Origin: Salimicrobium flavidum
GTDB taxonomy: Bacteria > Bacillota > Bacilli > Bacillales > Halobacillaceae
Direction of reading: 5' to 3'
Length of the DNA: 64,000 nucleotides
Assembly: GCF_900156645.1 (NCBI RefSeq)
Contig: NZ_FTOC01000004.1
Location: 1 to 64,000, forward strand
Of the stretch, positions 8,998 through 18,682 are shown in pieces (the stretch's first letter is position 1; each line of letters begins with the position of its first letter). The position numbers and the translations under genes were made by a program. A model generated the notes under the pieces. The model saw nothing but the letters and a program-made list of their open reading frames with translations, searched no databases and was not told the origin of the DNA.

Positions 8998-9183
8998 TCA
9001 GAAATATTTTGTATACTTTGGGTTTTGCGCTTTACTGACAGCACCATGGTCCCGGTAGAATTCCTCCACCGTTTCCTCGTCATCATAACGACTGTACGAA
9101 TCTTCCTTCGTTTTCTTATCAAAAATCGCAGAAAGCGTAATCAGCCCACCAAGAATCGCCATTCCGCCCAGTAGCCACCACAT
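8998..9183 (-). CDS. small single-pass membrane protein, unknown function
   Basis: 61 residues. The hydrophobic N-terminus (WWLLGGMAILGGLITLSAIF) is followed by a charged, Tyr-rich tail (DEETVEEFYRDHG). An excellent ribosome site, AGGAGGTG, precedes ATG 9183, and a terminator follows, which is why this strand is chosen over the overlapping plus-strand frame. Family not recognised. Confidence 0.75.
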   Translation of the reverse strand: MWWLLGGMAILGGLITLSAIFDKKTKEDSYSRYDDEETVEEFYRDHGAVSKAQNPKYTKYF

Positions 9184-9304
9184 GACTCACACCTCCTCTC
9201 ACTCTTTATATTCCCTTTTTATAGAGGACTAATCTCTTCTTCCATCCTGATGCGAAACTTTCATCTTCCATCAAACAGGAATCTGGGCAATAGCTGATCG
9301 TACG

Positions 9305-9342
9305 AATAAGCCCCCGAACAGTTTTTGTTCTGGGGCTTATTT
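9305..9342. terminator. strong hairpin in a 385-bp gene-free interval
   Basis: A 10-base arm AATAAGCCCC pairs with GGGGCTTATT, and GAACA/TGTTC extends the stem. Only short T-rich runs flank it, so it could be a terminator or the relic of a lost gene. The rest of 9184-9568 holds no credible gene beyond the upstream region of the 9569 gene. Confidence 0.45.
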
Positions 9343-9568
9343 GTCTTCGATTCCTTCCATTAATGGGCGATGAGCGTGAGAGAGTTTTCACCATCAGAGC
9401 AATGAAGTGACAAAAAATGAACTCTTGATAAAAGGAAATCTGATTCCAAATCTAGAATCCTATATTAGGTTGAGATTATCCAGTTTTATAATGTAAACAA
9501 AGTCTCTCTTCCATTAACAGTAGAAATATAGCGACAGAGAGACATCTTCATTCGAAAGGGTGAGTTAA

Positions 9569-9841
9569 GTGACAAAAGATAATTTTTTACGGTTTGTAAC
9601 TATTGGGACAGTCCTATCTGTAATGGGATTTATACTTTTGATTTTCAGTTCTAACCTTGGCATTTATAGAGCTGACGATTGGCTAATGAATGAAGGTGGA
9701 ACGAACAGAGATATGTTCCTTATTCGAGCTGAAGGTTATATAAATGCCTTTATGGTTTTTGGTGCAATATGCTTGAGCATAGGTTTTTTCACTCTAATCT
9801 TAGCCTATTTTATAAAGGTGATGTTTACGAAAGAGCAATAG
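9569..9841 (+). CDS. small two-pass membrane protein, paralogue of the gene at 42792
   Basis: 90 residues with two hydrophobic segments (about 12-30 and 58-84) flanking a soluble loop YRADDWLMNEGGTNRDMFLIRAEGY. The start is GTG 9569 behind AAAGGGTGAG; a TAA just upstream excludes a longer form. A copy sharing most of the sequence, including INAFMVFG-ICLSIGF and even the ribosome site, lies at 42792-43064 on the other strand. Function unknown. Conservation of the loop argues that it is a real, duplicated gene. Confidence 0.8.
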   Translation: MTKDNFLRFVTIGTVLSVMGFILLIFSSNLGIYRADDWLMNEGGTNRDMFLIRAEGYINAFMVFGAICLSIGFFTLILAYFIKVMFTKEQ

Positions 9842-10140
9842 AAATTTTAAGTAGAAAAAAAGACTATCGTGCATGGTTAATTAAGATTTCGGTTCACTAA
9901 GATAATTAAAATCAACAAAACTTCCATGAAGATAGGGGTGTGTTTTTCTATAAATATCAACATTAAACTTTAACAGAGACGTTCCTTCTCATTTATGCTT
10001 CCCTCGATACATAAAAGTTGCTCCCTCAATGTTTATTTTCAGAGTATCCTTATGAATAAACGGATTAAAACTTTGTGGTGAAAGAGCTATGATACAATTG
10101 CACAGGGTATTTTCATTTCCCTACTCCTACAAGAAATCAG
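9842..10140 (+). other. intergenic region ahead of the LysR gene
   Basis: About 300 bases with no credible gene on either strand. It presumably carries the promoter of the LysR-type gene, but no confident -35/-10 pair was identified. Confidence 0.4.
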
Positions 10141-11043
10141 GTGAACTTTATCGATATCAGACATCTCACATATTTCATCGAAGTCTCAAGATTCGAAAGC
10201 TTCACGCGTGCGGCGGATCATCTCTTCGTCACCCAGCCCACCATCAGCAAAATGATCAAAAATCTTGAAGAAGAACTGGGCGTGGAACTGTTCGACCGCT
10301 CCCGGAAAAAATTAGTCCTTACAGACGCGGGTCGTGCGATTGCTGACAAGGCGGAGACGATCGTGAAAGCTTCGGAGAACCTGAAAACAGAACTCGACGA
10401 TTTGATTGGTCTTCAGAAAGGACACATCAGAATCGGGCTCCCTCCTATATTGGATGCCGAGGCGTTCATACATATTCTGGGGGAATTCCATCAGCTTTAC
10501 CCGCATATAACCTTTGAACTGATTGAAAACGGTACGAGAAAAATCGAAGAGGATATCCTGCAGGAAAACCTGGACGTAGGCATCGCCGTCCTTCCGACTG
10601 AAGAGGAAGAGTTCAACCACTTTTCTTTTCTCCAGGAAGAATTGCGGGTGGTCGTCCCTCCTTCCCATCAACTGGCCTCCCGGAAGCGTATCGATATGAA
10701 GGAACTGGAAGAAGAACTTTTCATCATGTTCCATAAAGACTTTGCGCTGCACGAACGGATTCATGACGCTTGCAGAAAGGCTGGATTTTCCCCGAAAACC
10801 GTATCCGAAACTTCCCAGTGGGATTTCATCGGTAAAATGATCACTTCCGGCCTCGGTATCTCCGTCCTTCCTTGGAGTGTAGCGAAATTGCTGAAAGAAG
10901 ATGTGCGATTGTTGAAAGTGAGGAACCCCGTCATCGAATGGGATGTGGCAATCATCTGGGGGAAAAATCATTATTTATCCTACGCGACAAGAGAGTGGCT
11001 CCGTTTCACCCAGGAGCGGCTGCTCGAAAACACCTCGGATTAA
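10141..11043 (+). CDS. LysR-family regulator, CidR-like
   Basis: 300 residues. The N-terminal LysR winged helix (TRAADHLFVTQPTISKMIKNLEEELGVELFDRSRKKLVLT) is followed by a LysR substrate-binding domain. Stretches such as ILGEFHQLYPHITFELIENG, ISVLPWSVAKLL and SYATREWLRF resemble CidR/YwbI, the activator of cidAB in Staphylococcus and Bacillus that responds to pyruvate overflow/acetate. The start is GTG 10141 with only a weak ribosome site. No cid gene is adjacent, but a cidA-cidB pair lies at 46.6-47.7 kb. The CidR assignment is from motif memory and could be a close paralogue. Confidence 0.85.
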   Translation: MNFIDIRHLTYFIEVSRFESFTRAADHLFVTQPTISKMIKNLEEELGVELFDRSRKKLVLTDAGRAIADKAETIVKASENLKTELDDLIGLQKGHIRIGLPPILDAEAFIHILGEFHQLYPHITFELIENGTRKIEEDILQENLDVGIAVLPTEEEEFNHFSFLQEELRVVVPPSHQLASRKRIDMKELEEELFIMFHKDFALHERIHDACRKAGFSPKTVSETSQWDFIGKMITSGLGISVLPWSVAKLLKEDVRLLKVRNPVIEWDVAIIWGKNHYLSYATREWLRFTQERLLENTSD

Positions 11044-11056
11044 GAGGTGTTTTTTT
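11029..11056 (+). terminator. terminator of the LysR gene
   Basis: Stem AACACCTC/GAGGTGTT with a 7-base loop that includes the stop codon, followed by T6. Confidence 0.85.
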
Positions 11057-11221
11057 ATACCCACTTCTAAAAATTATTCCTATCAGGCATGATTGAAACC
11101 ATTTTCATAGATGATGTCTATCTTTGTAATGATAACTCTCCATTTCACATTCCGCTTCTGCGAGGCGTACACTTGGGTTATTGAAAGCTTGGAAAACCTC
11201 AGAAGAAAGAAGGACTAGAAA

Positions 11222-11758
11222 ATGAATGAAACAAAATTCCCGAGAGAAAGTCTCATCGTCAATACAGATCAGGTAATGATCAATGACCTCAACAACTACA
11301 ACACCCTGTTCGGTGGTGTCCTTATGAAAAAGCTCGACAATAATGCAACACTGTCGGCACGCAGGTATGCACGGACGAAAGAATGTGTGACCGCCTCGAC
11401 CGATTCCATCGACTTTCTGCACCCTATCCACCAGTCGGACTCCGTATGCGTGGAATCGTTCGTTTCTTATACTGGAAATAAATCGATGGAGATTTTCTGC
11501 AAAGTGATTGCCGAAGACATGATTACCGGGGAACGTCGTATGGCAGCGACCGCATTTCTGACATTCGTCGCCCTGGATGAAAATAAAAAACCTATATCCG
11601 TCCCTCAGCTCGTGCCCGAGACAGAAGAAGAGAAATTCTTGTACGAATCCGGCAAAGAACGTGCGGAACGCCGCCGCACGAGAAAGCAGCATAGCAAAGA
11701 ACTGACAGAGATCATCGGTCTTGAAAAACCGTGGGAAAAAGGAGTCGAAGCAAAATGA
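11222..11758 (+). CDS. ykhA: acyl-CoA thioesterase, hotdog fold (YkhA-like)
   Basis: 178 residues. Single hotdog domain with NDLNNYNTLFGGVLMKKLD at the N-terminus (catalytic Asn/Asp region) and ASTDSIDFLHPIHQSDSVCVESFV, the arrangement of the YkhA/YciA acyl-CoA hydrolases that cleave acyl-CoA to free acid and CoA. A basic C-terminal tail (KERAERRRTRKQ) is typical of the Bacillus form. Cytoplasmic hexamer expected. Its stop overlaps the next gene's ATG by 4 bases, so the downstream unknown protein is probably co-translated. Confidence 0.9.
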   Translation: MNETKFPRESLIVNTDQVMINDLNNYNTLFGGVLMKKLDNNATLSARRYARTKECVTASTDSIDFLHPIHQSDSVCVESFVSYTGNKSMEIFCKVIAEDMITGERRMAATAFLTFVALDENKKPISVPQLVPETEEEKFLYESGKERAERRRTRKQHSKELTEIIGLEKPWEKGVEAK

Positions 11759-12129
11759 AGCACAACGTTGCAGGATTGAACCAGCTGTATGAAGTGAAAA
11801 ACGAATTGGAAGTGATGAAACAGCAAAAACCGGAGTTGAATGACCAGTTGATCCATGTCGTCAGCCTGACCAGGCAGCTCCAGTTGAAATATGGATATAT
11901 GGGTTCGCTGATAATGGATGAGAACCTTCCGCGATACGAGCCGAAGTTTCTGCGAGGCTCCATTCTCCGGTTGTATCATCAAGAGGTGCAGCAACTGAAA
12001 GAGCATACTGATATCGATTACCTGAAAAATATTCTGGTGAAGTATGAAGACATCAATGATTCCAAAATATTTCTCCTTACGCTCGGGGCGAAACCGGAAC
12101 TTTTGCAGGGGTCGGAAATCATGAATTGA
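11755..12129 (+). CDS. conserved-looking protein of unknown function coupled to the thioesterase
   Basis: 124 residues, soluble, mostly helical, without recognised domain (LNQLYEVKNELEVMKQQKPELNDQL, later EHTDIDYLKNILVKYEDIND). The start is ATG 11755, overlapping the thioesterase stop, with ribosome site AAAGGAG. The overlap suggests a linked role. No family recognised. Confidence 0.75.
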   Translation: MKHNVAGLNQLYEVKNELEVMKQQKPELNDQLIHVVSLTRQLQLKYGYMGSLIMDENLPRYEPKFLRGSILRLYHQEVQQLKEHTDIDYLKNILVKYEDINDSKIFLLTLGAKPELLQGSEIMN

Positions 12130-12132
12130 AAA

Positions 12133-12178
12133 ACCAGCCTCCATAGTTTTAGGGGGCTGGTCTCTTATTTTTTATTTT
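12133..12178 (+). terminator. terminator between the thioesterase operon and jetD
   Basis: Stem ACCAGCCTCC/GGGGGCTGGT (one mismatch), followed by TCTCTTATTTTTTATTTT. The two operons converge here. Confidence 0.8.
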
Positions 12179-12185
12179 ATTATGA

Positions 12186-13454
12186 TTAAACGCTTTTCAT
12201 TTCCCGAATCATCTCTTCGACAAGCGCTTCCTGATAACCTGATTTCCCTTTTTTCCTCATCACTTTTGCGACTTCTATAAGCTCAAGTGTCTCAAGCGTG
12301 TCAAGCTTTTTAAGCCTTGCCTCCGGAAGGACCACATCCGTTACGGACTTTTCATAATCCTTCAGGGACATATGCCATAGCACGGCATTACCTTCATATC
12401 TTTTTTTGATCAAATCCGCCATTTTCAGACCTTCCGGGTCAAAATCACCCGAGTATTTCAGTATCGCACCGTTTTCCACTAATGAATCAAGCAATTTCCA
12501 AGTCGAAAGTTTCACCTGACCCTGGGTCGCCACGATAGGTACGGTTGGAGCTTCATCAAGAATCATGGAACAGACACCGGAATTCTCCACAACGAACACT
12601 TCTTTTGTTTCTGCCGGATAAATCCTGTCGATGGAAACGAGTTCCCTCAGCGTTACGTTCCTCGCAAGATTCTTTCGATACGCCTCCCACCACACCGGAT
12701 GGAGATTTCCTTCTTCTTCCGCCAAAAGGTTGGCACACGTTACGTAGTTCATAAGATCATCACGAAGAACCCCGTAAGTCTCCATCAACTCCGCAATCCC
12801 TTCCGTCGATCGCGGCACAGGAATCCCTTCGGCTGTACTCAGTAGATGAATCCACAATTTCCCGAGCTTTTTCTCTGTATCGAAAGCGTGGGGGTCTCCG
12901 GTGATCCTCTGACTGAATTTCGGAAGACGCTCTCCGTCCCCTGGGTCGGGTCTTCGACAGAAAGCAAGGTTCAGCTGCTGCATCAGTTCGAGAAAATGTT
13001 CTTCCTCTTCCATCCATGGGAAGAACAGATAAGTGGAAGGTGGTTTTTCCCTCAACACGCTTACCCAGAACGACAGCTCAGGATATCGCTCTTCAATCGT
13101 CGCAAAAAGGCTGGAAAGCCGTTGTGCTTCTCCGGCAACCTGTTCTTTTTTCGATACGATCCGCTCTCCGAAGTAAGATTGCAGGATTTCAAAAAGCGTC
13201 AGTTCTTCGAATTTCGTGACAGCCAGACGTTTCTCGAAAGCTTCCAAAGATACTCGCTTGTGACGCATCTTCTCAGGAGGTTTACCTAAAAATTCGGCCA
13301 CTGCGATGATTTCCGCTTCTTCGTAAGTTTTCAAAGAAACACTGCCCCCGATTCTTCCAAGCGATTCATACTTATTCCGGAAATCCGTGAAAAGCCGGAG
13401 AAACGGTTCCGAACGGAAAAACGCGACAGCTTCCGTTCGTTTATCCATCACCAT
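12186..13454 (-). CDS. jetD: Wadjet type II nuclease subunit JetD (TOPRIM, DUF2399-type)
   Basis: 422 residues. The C-terminal third is a TOPRIM-like domain: the conserved Glu in VFVVENSGV (about 290) and the acidic pair in YSGDFDPEGL (336-339) should bind Mg2+. This is the TIGR02679/DUF2399 form of JetD, the endonuclease that cleaves circular DNA captured by the JetABC loop-extruding motor. The start overlaps the jetC stop by 14 bases, with ribosome site AAAAGGGAG; a second ATG two codons on is possible. It is the last gene of the four-gene operon and looks intact. The family call rests on gene order, sizes and motifs. Confidence 0.93.
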   Translation of the reverse strand: MVMDKRTEAVAFFRSEPFLRLFTDFRNKYESLGRIGGSVSLKTYEEAEIIAVAEFLGKPPEKMRHKRVSLEAFEKRLAVTKFEELTLFEILQSYFGERIVSKKEQVAGEAQRLSSLFATIEERYPELSFWVSVLREKPPSTYLFFPWMEEEEHFLELMQQLNLAFCRRPDPGDGERLPKFSQRITGDPHAFDTEKKLGKLWIHLLSTAEGIPVPRSTEGIAELMETYGVLRDDLMNYVTCANLLAEEEGNLHPVWWEAYRKNLARNVTLRELVSIDRIYPAETKEVFVVENSGVCSMILDEAPTVPIVATQGQVKLSTWKLLDSLVENGAILKYSGDFDPEGLKMADLIKKRYEGNAVLWHMSLKDYEKSVTDVVLPEARLKKLDTLETLELIEVAKVMRKKGKSGYQEALVEEMIREMKSV

Positions 13455-16400
13455 CCGCTCCCTTTTCCCTATTTTCTAGCACCTGTCCGTTCCACTCGTA
13501 GTTCATAACAGCAACGAATCCCGCATTAAGCGGACGAATCAGTTCACTCACCGCAAGATTCCGTACTGTATCATAATCTCCCCACAACACTTGAGAGTTC
13601 ATAATATAATCAAAGCCGAGTTCCTCAACGATCTCGAACATTTCACGTATATTGTTCTCATCGACTCCTGCAAATGCTTCATCGAGTGATATGATATAAG
13701 GAGCAGTATTGGAAGCTTCCTGATAACGGGAATAGGCGGCTGCGAATAGCGGGATGTACATCGCCATCGCTTTCTCTCCACCACTGAATTTATAAAAAGC
13801 ATTATTGGTAAGCTCACGCTTGGGCTCGGATGGGCGACTGTAAGACAGAACGAATGAGAACCACTTCCGATAATCGAGCACTTCTTTAAGCACCTGAAGC
13901 AGCGTCTGGCCTTCTCCTCTTTCATACATCTGTTCTTTCGCCTGGTCGATCCGGGACCGGAAATGGGAGACCATACGGTCAAAGTCCTCTTCTTTCATGA
14001 TTTCTTGTTTACGATTGAGGAGTTCGACGAGTTCTTTTGTATCCAGTTCTTCATCCCGGTCGGCGGTACGCGGTTTCCATCTGATCGAAAATTTCAGACC
14101 GGAGGAGGAATTCCGGGATTCCATCAGGCTGTTCATTTTCTCCGTCCACTGTTTCGCCCGGCGGATCCGGCTTTTCAGTTTGTTGCCCACCGATTTGAAC
14201 AGAATCTCCTCGTATAATTCGCGGTCCTGTTCATCGAGCATCTGGCTCTGGTGTTCACGGATCTCCCGCTGTTTTTCTTCTGCTATCATCGGGGAAACCT
14301 GTCGCCCATCATAGTTCAATTCGACGAAGTTCCTCCATGCTGCGTTCTCCCACTCCTTGTACAGGAGACTCTCTTCATTCGTCATCTCTTGCTGGAACGA
14401 CTCGGAAGCGAGGTGATTCGGGTACTGCTGTAGCTGATATTCCACCAAATCCTGGTTGACTTCATGGAATTTTTTCGTTACTTGCTCGAGAAGCTGGGAT
14501 TCCCGCTTATGCTCTTCGTATCCAGATGAGAGTTCGGCTGCAAGTTCTTCATCCTCCAGCGAATCATCCACTTCAACAAACCCGAACTCGCGCTCCCACA
14601 CGAACAGACGTCGCCATTGCTCCCTTATGAACGTATGGAACTGAAGAACACGGGTGAGATTTTTCACCCTCCTTTCAAATTGATCGAGATTCACTTGCTC
14701 GACAGGTATTTTGTTTTGCAGCCTGCCCAGCTTTTCTTTCACCTCCCGTTGTTCTACCTGCACACGTTCGATGTTCCTACGGATTTCTTCAGCCCCCTGC
14801 TGGCGGAGCTGTTCCTCGATAGCATCGAGTGTCCATTTCCGCTTTTGAATCTGGTCCTCGAGAATGTTGATTTCCCCCTGCACTTCATCCGTTTCTTCCT
14901 GGCGCTCCTTAATGCGCACACGCAAGGAGTCCTGTTCTTTCCTGATATGGATATATTTCTGATGGATCAGTTCGAGTTCTGATAGTTCCTCGCGGTAACG
15001 GTGCATGACTTGAAGCGCCTCTTTGTAAGATTCCCGGGAGCGCTCCAACTTAAATTCTCTTGTATCTTCTTCCAGTTGCTGATTCATGGAACGGAACTCA
15101 CGCGAGAGTTCTTTACGTTCTGCATCTTTCTCTTTCATATTCTGAAGAAGACGGGCGATATCACGGCGGACATCCGTCATATTCTGATAGATTACACGAA
15201 GGTCCTCGTCATTCGGAAATCGTTCCATCGATTCCGAAGACTCTTTCATTTTCCGGATAAGTTCATCCGCTCTTTTTCTATGTTCCGACACTTGGCCTTC
15301 CAGGAATTGAATCTGTTCCTGAAGTTCTTCTATCTTTTCTTTTCTGTACCGCTCCCGCGCAGAGCGCCCGATGAACTTCGCTTCTCCCTGAGGAACGGCA
15401 TGCCCTTTCAATATATCAAGACGATAGCTTCCGTCTGTCTGGACAGATGACGCCCCTTCTCCGACCTCGATACTCGCGAGTACATCATATACTGCTTTTT
15501 CACTCACCGTCTGATCCGGAACATCCGCCTGCAAATATTCTTCCAGAGTATGAGCCATCGTTTTCGGCTGCGGAATGATGATGCGGTCATGGCTGATATC
15601 CGTTTTATCCTCCGTTATGAGTGCATCAAGGAGACCTGTTTCGAGAAGAGCTGCCTCGATCCGGTTTCTCGTCTCCCTATCCACATCCCCCCGGAATTCG
15701 ACCGCTTCATAGAAAGGGAGAATAGACCCTCGCGCAAACGTTTCTCTAGCTCTGGACGTTGCATCCGGCCGTTCGGGTACAGGAGCCCGCTTCATCTTCC
15801 AGGAAGCGAGCTCATCTTTGGTTTCGATCAGCTCTTTTTCCACAAGCGACTCGAGATGTTCTTCCTGCAATTTCTCTGCCTGCAGATTGCTCGTATATGC
15901 TTCGTGTTCTGCTTGGAATGGTACTGAAATATCCCGGTACGTCACAGGTTCGTATAAAGAGTAGATTCTTCTTGATGTTTCCTGGACCACCTCGTCTCCA
16001 ACGTTCCACGGAACATCTTTCAGCCACGTAAAAATACCTTCAAGCTTCTTCTGTTTATCTTCATCGAAAGTACGCTGCCATTCTTTCTCATCCGCTGTTT
16101 TTTCGTCGCGGACACGTTCAATTTCACTGTATTCACGTTCTTTTTCCGCCCGTTTCTCTTTTAACCGTTCAAGTTTTTCCAAACGATCTTCGAGTTCACG
16201 CAAGGTCGTCACATGCTGCGTCGTCTGCTTCTTCCACGTATCAAATGCTTCACTGCCAAGTCTGTCGAAGTCCCGGGCATTGAATTCATGGTGAAAGAAG
16301 GAGGCTTCGGCAGCATCATTCCCGAGATTCATGAGCGCATCTTCTATATCTTTCTCTTGCTCCTGTTCGTCCGCTTCTTTCTGATCCAAGTCTGCCTGCA

Positions 16401-17520
16401 GTTTCCGTTCGTCCCGTTTTTTCTCTGTCAGGCGTTCCTCTTTGGACTGGAGCTGACGCTGATTCTTATCCAGCTCATCTTTCGTCTCATTCTTCTCTCT
16501 TTCAAGACGCCAGACATCATGCGAGCGCAAGCTTTCTTCCTGATTTGTCAGTACTTCCGTCCGTCTATCCGCTTGTTCTTTCTCATCGATAAGCTCCTGA
16601 AGCGTCTGTTCTGTCCCCAGTTTCTTCTGCTGATTGTTCTCCAATTCCTGTTCATCGTCCGTCACACGCTGACGCGCTTCTTCCCACTTCCATGCATGAT
16701 GGCGCAATCGATGCTCGTTGTAACGGCTGTACACAGCATTTATCTTTCCTAGTGCATCGATATGGCGGTCCACCTGCTCGATGTGTTGCCTCGTCTCATC
16801 CATATGCTCGATCGTGTCGGACAAATGACGCAGGTCTTCATCTGTCAGCGGCGGCAGAGCAGCTTCCAGAATTTCATAGATAACGGTAGGACGAAAATCC
16901 TTCGAAAGCTTCGGGCTTCTCAGTTGTATAAGTAATTTGATCAGATCTTCATAAGCTTCGAGCGTCTCAAACCCGAAAACATGCTTATTCACAAGCGCCA
17001 TGTATTCCCGGTTCGTCTGCACGACTTCCCCACCGCCACCGATACGATTTTCGAGTTCGATTCGGGACAAGGGGATCTTTTCCCCTTTTTCCATTTTGAA
17101 AAGTTCAAAGTCCTCCCCGATCCGTCGGTTGTCTGTGATAGCGAAGCCCCATGATTTCAGCGGCTTCTGCCGTTTCGCCTGCAGCCCGATTCCCGTCGTA
17201 ATGTATTGTCCTGTATCTTCACGCTCGTACTCGATGAACAGATAACCGGTACGCTCATCTCTATCCACGACTTCTTTTTCACCGAGAAGGTAATCTTCCA
17301 TACGTCTCGCTTTGGATCCGAATGGATCGAGTCTATCCGGTGTTTTCTTTCCGTCGAGCAATACCGGTAAGAAACTTTGCATCGTCACTGATTTCCCGGA
17401 ACCATTGCTGCCCCTCAACAATAGTTTTCCATCGGAGAAATCGAACACTTCATAATCGTAATACCAGAAATTCAACAGTCCGGCGCGGCGCATTTTCCAT
17501 TTATTCATTTTTTCAGCCAT
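13441..17520 (-). CDS. jetC: Wadjet type II SMC-like ATPase JetC (TIGR02680-type)
   Basis: 1359 residues from ATG 17520, chosen for the ribosome site AAGGAGA and overlap with the jetB stop; the frame is open 18 codons further. Walker A GSNGSGKS at about 37-44 is followed by roughly 900 residues of Glu/Lys/Arg-rich coiled coil interrupted by a hinge-like region (about 600-720). The ABC signature FSGGEKAM lies near 1245 and Walker B IISLDEAF near 1275. This is the MukB/MksB-like motor that extrudes DNA loops and presents small circular DNA to JetD. The length matches the type II JetC family. All catalytic motifs are present. Confidence 0.95.
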   Translation of the reverse strand: MAEKMNKWKMRRAGLLNFWYYDYEVFDFSDGKLLLRGSNGSGKSVTMQSFLPVLLDGKKTPDRLDPFGSKARRMEDYLLGEKEVVDRDERTGYLFIEYEREDTGQYITTGIGLQAKRQKPLKSWGFAITDNRRIGEDFELFKMEKGEKIPLSRIELENRIGGGGEVVQTNREYMALVNKHVFGFETLEAYEDLIKLLIQLRSPKLSKDFRPTVIYEILEAALPPLTDEDLRHLSDTIEHMDETRQHIEQVDRHIDALGKINAVYSRYNEHRLRHHAWKWEEARQRVTDDEQELENNQQKKLGTEQTLQELIDEKEQADRRTEVLTNQEESLRSHDVWRLEREKNETKDELDKNQRQLQSKEERLTEKKRDERKLQADLDQKEADEQEQEKDIEDALMNLGNDAAEASFFHHEFNARDFDRLGSEAFDTWKKQTTQHVTTLRELEDRLEKLERLKEKRAEKEREYSEIERVRDEKTADEKEWQRTFDEDKQKKLEGIFTWLKDVPWNVGDEVVQETSRRIYSLYEPVTYRDISVPFQAEHEAYTSNLQAEKLQEEHLESLVEKELIETKDELASWKMKRAPVPERPDATSRARETFARGSILPFYEAVEFRGDVDRETRNRIEAALLETGLLDALITEDKTDISHDRIIIPQPKTMAHTLEEYLQADVPDQTVSEKAVYDVLASIEVGEGASSVQTDGSYRLDILKGHAVPQGEAKFIGRSARERYRKEKIEELQEQIQFLEGQVSEHRKRADELIRKMKESSESMERFPNDEDLRVIYQNMTDVRRDIARLLQNMKEKDAERKELSREFRSMNQQLEEDTREFKLERSRESYKEALQVMHRYREELSELELIHQKYIHIRKEQDSLRVRIKERQEETDEVQGEINILEDQIQKRKWTLDAIEEQLRQQGAEEIRRNIERVQVEQREVKEKLGRLQNKIPVEQVNLDQFERRVKNLTRVLQFHTFIREQWRRLFVWEREFGFVEVDDSLEDEELAAELSSGYEEHKRESQLLEQVTKKFHEVNQDLVEYQLQQYPNHLASESFQQEMTNEESLLYKEWENAAWRNFVELNYDGRQVSPMIAEEKQREIREHQSQMLDEQDRELYEEILFKSVGNKLKSRIRRAKQWTEKMNSLMESRNSSSGLKFSIRWKPRTADRDEELDTKELVELLNRKQEIMKEEDFDRMVSHFRSRIDQAKEQMYERGEGQTLLQVLKEVLDYRKWFSFVLSYSRPSEPKRELTNNAFYKFSGGEKAMAMYIPLFAAAYSRYQEASNTAPYIISLDEAFAGVDENNIREMFEIVEELGFDYIMNSQVLWGDYDTVRNLAVSELIRPLNAGFVAVMNYEWNGQVLENREKGADGDG

Positions 17521-18682
17521 TCGTATTCTCCTTTTCATCCATTTTTTCCCTATCCTCTTTGGAATAGTGACCAATCAGTCGTCCGAATCCGGGCTGAATG
17601 ACAAAATCGCTGCCTTCGCTGTAGCCGAATTCCCATTCTTCCATCGCCTCTGTCACCGTCGTCACGAGCCCTGATAAAGTCGACTCGCGTAAAGTTTTGC
17701 TGAAACCGGACCCCGCTTCTTCCTGAACCCGCCGAACCAGTTCTTCCAGTTCCAGGGAAGTCATGTGCACCTCTCCGATTTCATTCCGCTCATAAGCCTC
17801 AAGATTTCCCCTTAGTATTTTCGACATATGTAAAAGAACGCTCGATACACCCTTCTGATCAGGAAATAACGTATGAAGCTGACGCCGCTCATCCATAACG
17901 AGCATCGCTGCGTTTTTGAACACTTCCAGGCGATAGGGACTATGTGCTTCGATGTCATCCGAAAGTCTGCTTCTGAAATTACGAATGTACAAAAAGTCAG
18001 GGTCTTCCTTCTCTTTCCTGTAAACGACCGGCGAAAAGAAAAGTTTGCGATATACCCGTTTCCGCCTCGCATCCTGTACCTGGCGTTTCCATTCACTTTC
18101 GAGGATCTCGTCGCTCGTCGAATAAACGGACAATTGCTCCGGATAGGTACGCATGAAATATCTGGCATAGACAGTCACTTCATACAGTACTTCGTGCTCC
18201 TCATCTTTGTGGAATTCATCTATTTCCCCGTCGACGACCTTCAGAATGCCGAGATCGACAAGTTTATGCATCACACGGATCAAAGATTTACGATGTGTGT
18301 AAATCGTCCAGTCAAGATCCCGTTCCCCTGGATACAATTCCTTGATCTCCTCACAAATATGGGAAAGGAGAAATTGATCATCCACCGTACGACTTTCCGT
18401 AAAGGCCAGTCCGCAACAGAACAGCGCATAATCCATCGGTTCCCTGAACTCCTCCATCCCCATCCACACTTTCGATTCGACAGGAATCTTTTCAAGTTTG
18501 ATGAAGTGCTGATGCACGATCAGATCAAAACCGAATTTATCCATGACGTACCGTTTCAATTCGTATTCGTTCTCCCGGATCATCTGATACGTCTCCGGGG
18601 CATCTCTTCTCAGCACCCAGAAATTTTCGAACAGAATCATCAGAGCTTCCGTCGCTTTATCATTGAATGCTTTCTGCTCCAT
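17513..18682 (-). CDS. jetB: Wadjet type II subunit JetB (DUF2398/TIGR02678-type)
   Basis: 389 residues, the usual length for TIGR02678 proteins. This is the MukE/MksE-like winged-helix dimer that binds the JetA kleisin and DNA. Recognisable features are the N-terminal AFNDKATEALMILFENFWVLRRD and the central KSLIRVMHKLVDLGILK winged helix. It overlaps jetA by 23 bases and jetC by 8, which enforces coupled translation and suggests fixed stoichiometry. Assigned mostly from size and position between jetA and jetC. Confidence 0.9.
   Translation of the reverse strand: MEQKAFNDKATEALMILFENFWVLRRDAPETYQMIRENEYELKRYVMDKFGFDLIVHQHFIKLEKIPVESKVWMGMEEFREPMDYALFCCGLAFTESRTVDDQFLLSHICEEIKELYPGERDLDWTIYTHRKSLIRVMHKLVDLGILKVVDGEIDEFHKDEEHEVLYEVTVYARYFMRTYPEQLSVYSTSDEILESEWKRQVQDARRKRVYRKLFFSPVVYRKEKEDPDFLYIRNFRSRLSDDIEAHSPYRLEVFKNAAMLVMDERRQLHTLFPDQKGVSSVLLHMSKILRGNLEAYERNEIGEVHMTSLELEELVRRVQEEAGSGFSKTLRESTLSGLVTTVTEAMEEWEFGYSEGSDFVIQPGFGRLIGHYSKEDREKMDEKENTNG

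Noticed and set aside
9206-9394. 62-codon minus-strand frame near the hairpin
   Set aside because: No ribosome site, basic low-complexity composition, and it runs through a strong hairpin.
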